Shown here in pieces: positions 6,476 through 7,573 of a DNA stretch of 7,573 bases. Source of the DNA: Bacteroidia bacterium (lineage in GTDB: Bacteria > Bacteroidota > Bacteroidia > AKYH767-A > OLB10); the NCBI GenBank assembly GCA_025450095.1, contig JANWID010000025.1, positions 1 through 7,573 on the forward strand, in the 5' to 3' direction. The position numbers were made by a program, and so were the translations under genes. The notes under the pieces are model-generated. The model ran no database searches. It was not told the DNA's origin and was given only the letters and a program-made list of their open reading frames with translations. Each line of letters begins with the position of its first letter. Positions within the stretch are counted from its first letter, which is position 1.

Positions 6476-7150
6476 TTACCAACTGGGCTGTGGTCGTTTA
6501 TACAGAATTTCAATCCGGTAAAATTGGATTTGTTCTGCCTGATTCATCATCATATTAGATTCTGATTTGGCAGGTTGCTTCGCCAGATAACCTGCGCGAA
6601 TTACAAATTGAGCATATGTCAGATTGCTTTTTATAACCGGCTGATCGTTAAAATATACACAGGTACCTTCACCCGTGAGTTCGATTCCCTGGGCATCTCT
6701 TGCACGCGTTGTATTCTTAATGGAAGCGTGGTATGTAAACTTTTTTTCCATCATTCCCCGAAGAGAATCCACTACTGCAAGGAATTCATCACGTTTGGTG
6801 GCAGGATAAGTCACCTGGTAATTATATGCTACAAGTCCTGAATCGCCGGCGATGCAGTTAAGTACTATCTCTCCCGATTTAAAGCAATAATGCGGCATAA
6901 CATTTTTATAGGCGAAAATATAGAGGTCCATATGTCGTACAGTAAAAAAATAATCCAGTCCATGTTCGAACACCGATCCGGTTATTGTGTCGTTGCCAGG
7001 TCTGAAAATTGAATCATTGCTGTATTTCTCATTGATAGGGAATTTGCCGGTTCCCCATCCCAGTGGAAAGAGTGATTCAAAAGTACATTGGGCAGGAACT
7101 TGTAAAACCCATAATAAACAGGCTGCGGAAATCATTAGGATCTTTTTCAT
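6476..7150 (-). CDS. Exported protein of unknown function with four mature cysteines
   Basis: The 224-residue product has a clear signal peptide (MKKILMISAACLLWVLQVPA, cleavage likely after Ala20). The following QC is not a lipobox, because the residues before the cysteine are PAQ, so a soluble periplasmic or secreted protein is expected. The mature chain has cysteines at 22, 89, 99 and 164, enough for two disulfides, and alternating strands such as YFFTVRHMDLYIFAYKNV, EIVLNCIAG, LVAYNYQVTYP and GTCVYFNDQPVIKSN, suggesting a mostly beta fold. A short helix-like part DEFLAVVDSLRGMMEKKF lies near the middle. I do not recognise the family and suggest no function. It is read in the same direction as rplS and uvrA but lies between the rplS terminator and the uvrA promoter. 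Eight T residues follow its stop on the minus strand (6454-6447) with only a poor hairpin before them. Confidence 0.82.
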   Translation of the reverse strand: MKKILMISAACLLWVLQVPAQCTFESLFPLGWGTGKFPINEKYSNDSIFRPGNDTITGSVFEHGLDYFFTVRHMDLYIFAYKNVMPHYCFKSGEIVLNCIAGDSGLVAYNYQVTYPATKRDEFLAVVDSLRGMMEKKFTYHASIKNTTRARDAQGIELTGEGTCVYFNDQPVIKSNLTYAQFVIRAGYLAKQPAKSESNMMMNQAEQIQFYRIEILYKRPQPSW

Positions 7151-7169
7151 AGAACAATATTTAGTTATC

Positions 7170-7177
7170 CAAAAATA
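7170..7177 (-). promoter_or_regulatory. -7 promoter element TATTTTTG
   Basis: The minus strand reads TATTTTTG, a perfect TAnnTTTG match, 19 bases before the ATG at 7150 and downstream of the rplS terminator. It gives the exported-protein gene its own transcription unit. No -33 TTG is seen at the usual spacing. Confidence 0.5.
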
Positions 7178-7213
7178 GTAGGAATTTCCGGTTTACGATA
7201 GATGAACAGCGCT

Positions 7214-7250
7214 AAAAAAAAGAGCGGCTCCACCGGAACCGCTCTTTTTT
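7214..7250. terminator. Strong intrinsic terminator after rplS, symmetric in both directions
   Basis: GAGCGG at 7222-7227 pairs with CCGCTC at 7239-7244, followed by one C-A mismatch and TCC/GGA closing a three-base ACC loop. The stem is flanked by eight A on the left (7214-7221) and six T on the right (7245-7250), which also pair. Read on the minus strand this is a GC stem followed by eight T, 17 bases after the rplS stop. It could stop transcription from either side, though no plus-strand gene leads into it. Confidence 0.92.
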
Positions 7251-7266
7251 ATATCTGAGGACGTGA

Positions 7267-7573
7267 CTAACCGCGCTTTTCTTCGATACGTGCTTTTTTA
7301 CCTGAAATATCACGGAGATAGAAAATCCGTGCTCTGCGAACCACACCACGCTTGTTAAGCTCAATCCGGGTAATTTTCGGACTGTATAAAGGGAATATCC
7401 GCTCTACGCCAATGCCGTTTGATATTTTGCGTACTGTGAAAGTACGGGTGGAACCATTGCCTTTACGCTGCAGAACCACTCCCTGGAACTGCTGTTCACG
7501 CTCCTTGGTACCTTCCTTGATTTTATAAACAACCGTTACGGTATCACCTGCTCTGAAGTCAGGTAACTCTTTC
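7267..7573 (-). CDS. rplS: 50S ribosomal protein L19 (N-terminus beyond the window)
   Basis: L19 lies at the interface of the 30S and 50S subunits. The visible 101 residues read from [20 protein letters not shown] through [36 protein letters not shown] and [20 protein letters not shown] to the normal end EEKRG with stop TAG at 7267-7269. Compared with the family, only about 15 N-terminal residues (the MQAIEFV-type helix) are missing past the right edge. An internal GTG at 7479 is not the start, because the conserved FRAGDTV segment lies upstream in the same frame. The strong terminator just downstream marks the end of its operon. Confidence 0.98.
   Translation of the reverse strand, partial: KELPDFRAGDTVTVVYKIKEGTKEREQQFQGVVLQRKGNGSTRTFTVRKISNGIGVERIFPLYSPKITRIELNKRGVVRRARIFYLRDISGKKARIEEKRG

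Noticed and set aside
6447..6478. Intrinsic terminator after the 6476-7150 gene
   Set aside because: There is a run of eight T on the minus strand, but only about four base pairs can form before it; too weak to list as a terminator.
6455..6500. Stretch resembling the 5' half of a tRNA on the minus strand (CAGCCCAGTTGGTAAAGC)
   Set aside because: It lies over the end of an intact coding sequence (RPQPSW-stop), the D-stem pairs poorly, and no anticodon arm, T-arm or acceptor partner follows. Chance similarity.
1..7573. Defence system, prophage or conjugative element
   Set aside because: All genes are housekeeping, envelope or small exported proteins; no integrase, transposase, nuclease pair, toxin-antitoxin pair or phage structural gene is visible.

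Overview
The window looks like ordinary chromosomal DNA of a Bacteroidota bacterium, probably from the Chitinophagales/Sphingobacteriales side. This rests on three things. Several genes have the Bacteroidetes -7 promoter motif TAnnTTTG just upstream and no clear Shine-Dalgarno sequence. The UvrA is of the type I associate with this phylum. Several gene products are small exported proteins with Bacteroidetes-like sequence. The genus cannot be fixed from this stretch alone.

Layout from left to right: the 3' end of a gene resembling DUF4783 (+); rlmH, the 23S rRNA pseudouridine-1915 methyltransferase (+); a palindromic repeat element of about 183 bp; a GT-B glycosyltransferase (-); an exported protein of unknown function (+); a periplasmic YceI-like lipid-binding protein (-); a second, 133-bp copy of the repeat element; uvrA of nucleotide excision repair (-); a second exported protein of unknown function (-); a strong bidirectional terminator; and rplS, ribosomal protein L19 (-), cut by the right edge. 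The genes do not form one pathway. They are mostly single-gene units of housekeeping (rlmH, uvrA, rplS) and envelope function (glycosyltransferase, YceI, two exported proteins).

The most interesting signal is the pair of repeat elements at 586-768 and 3392-3524. They are homologous along their length. Each carries four copies of a unit close to GTACGGATTACAGAT, two in each arm of an imperfect inverted repeat. The outer ends run into the 3' ends of neighbouring genes, so the element supplies the last residues and stop codon of UvrA (KVRITDS-stop), of the glycosyltransferase (KVLITNF-stop, same reading frame), and the stop codon of RlmH. I see no transposase, RNA-guided system, toxin-antitoxin pair, phage gene or CRISPR array. 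Apart from the repeat family I see no new multi-gene system here.
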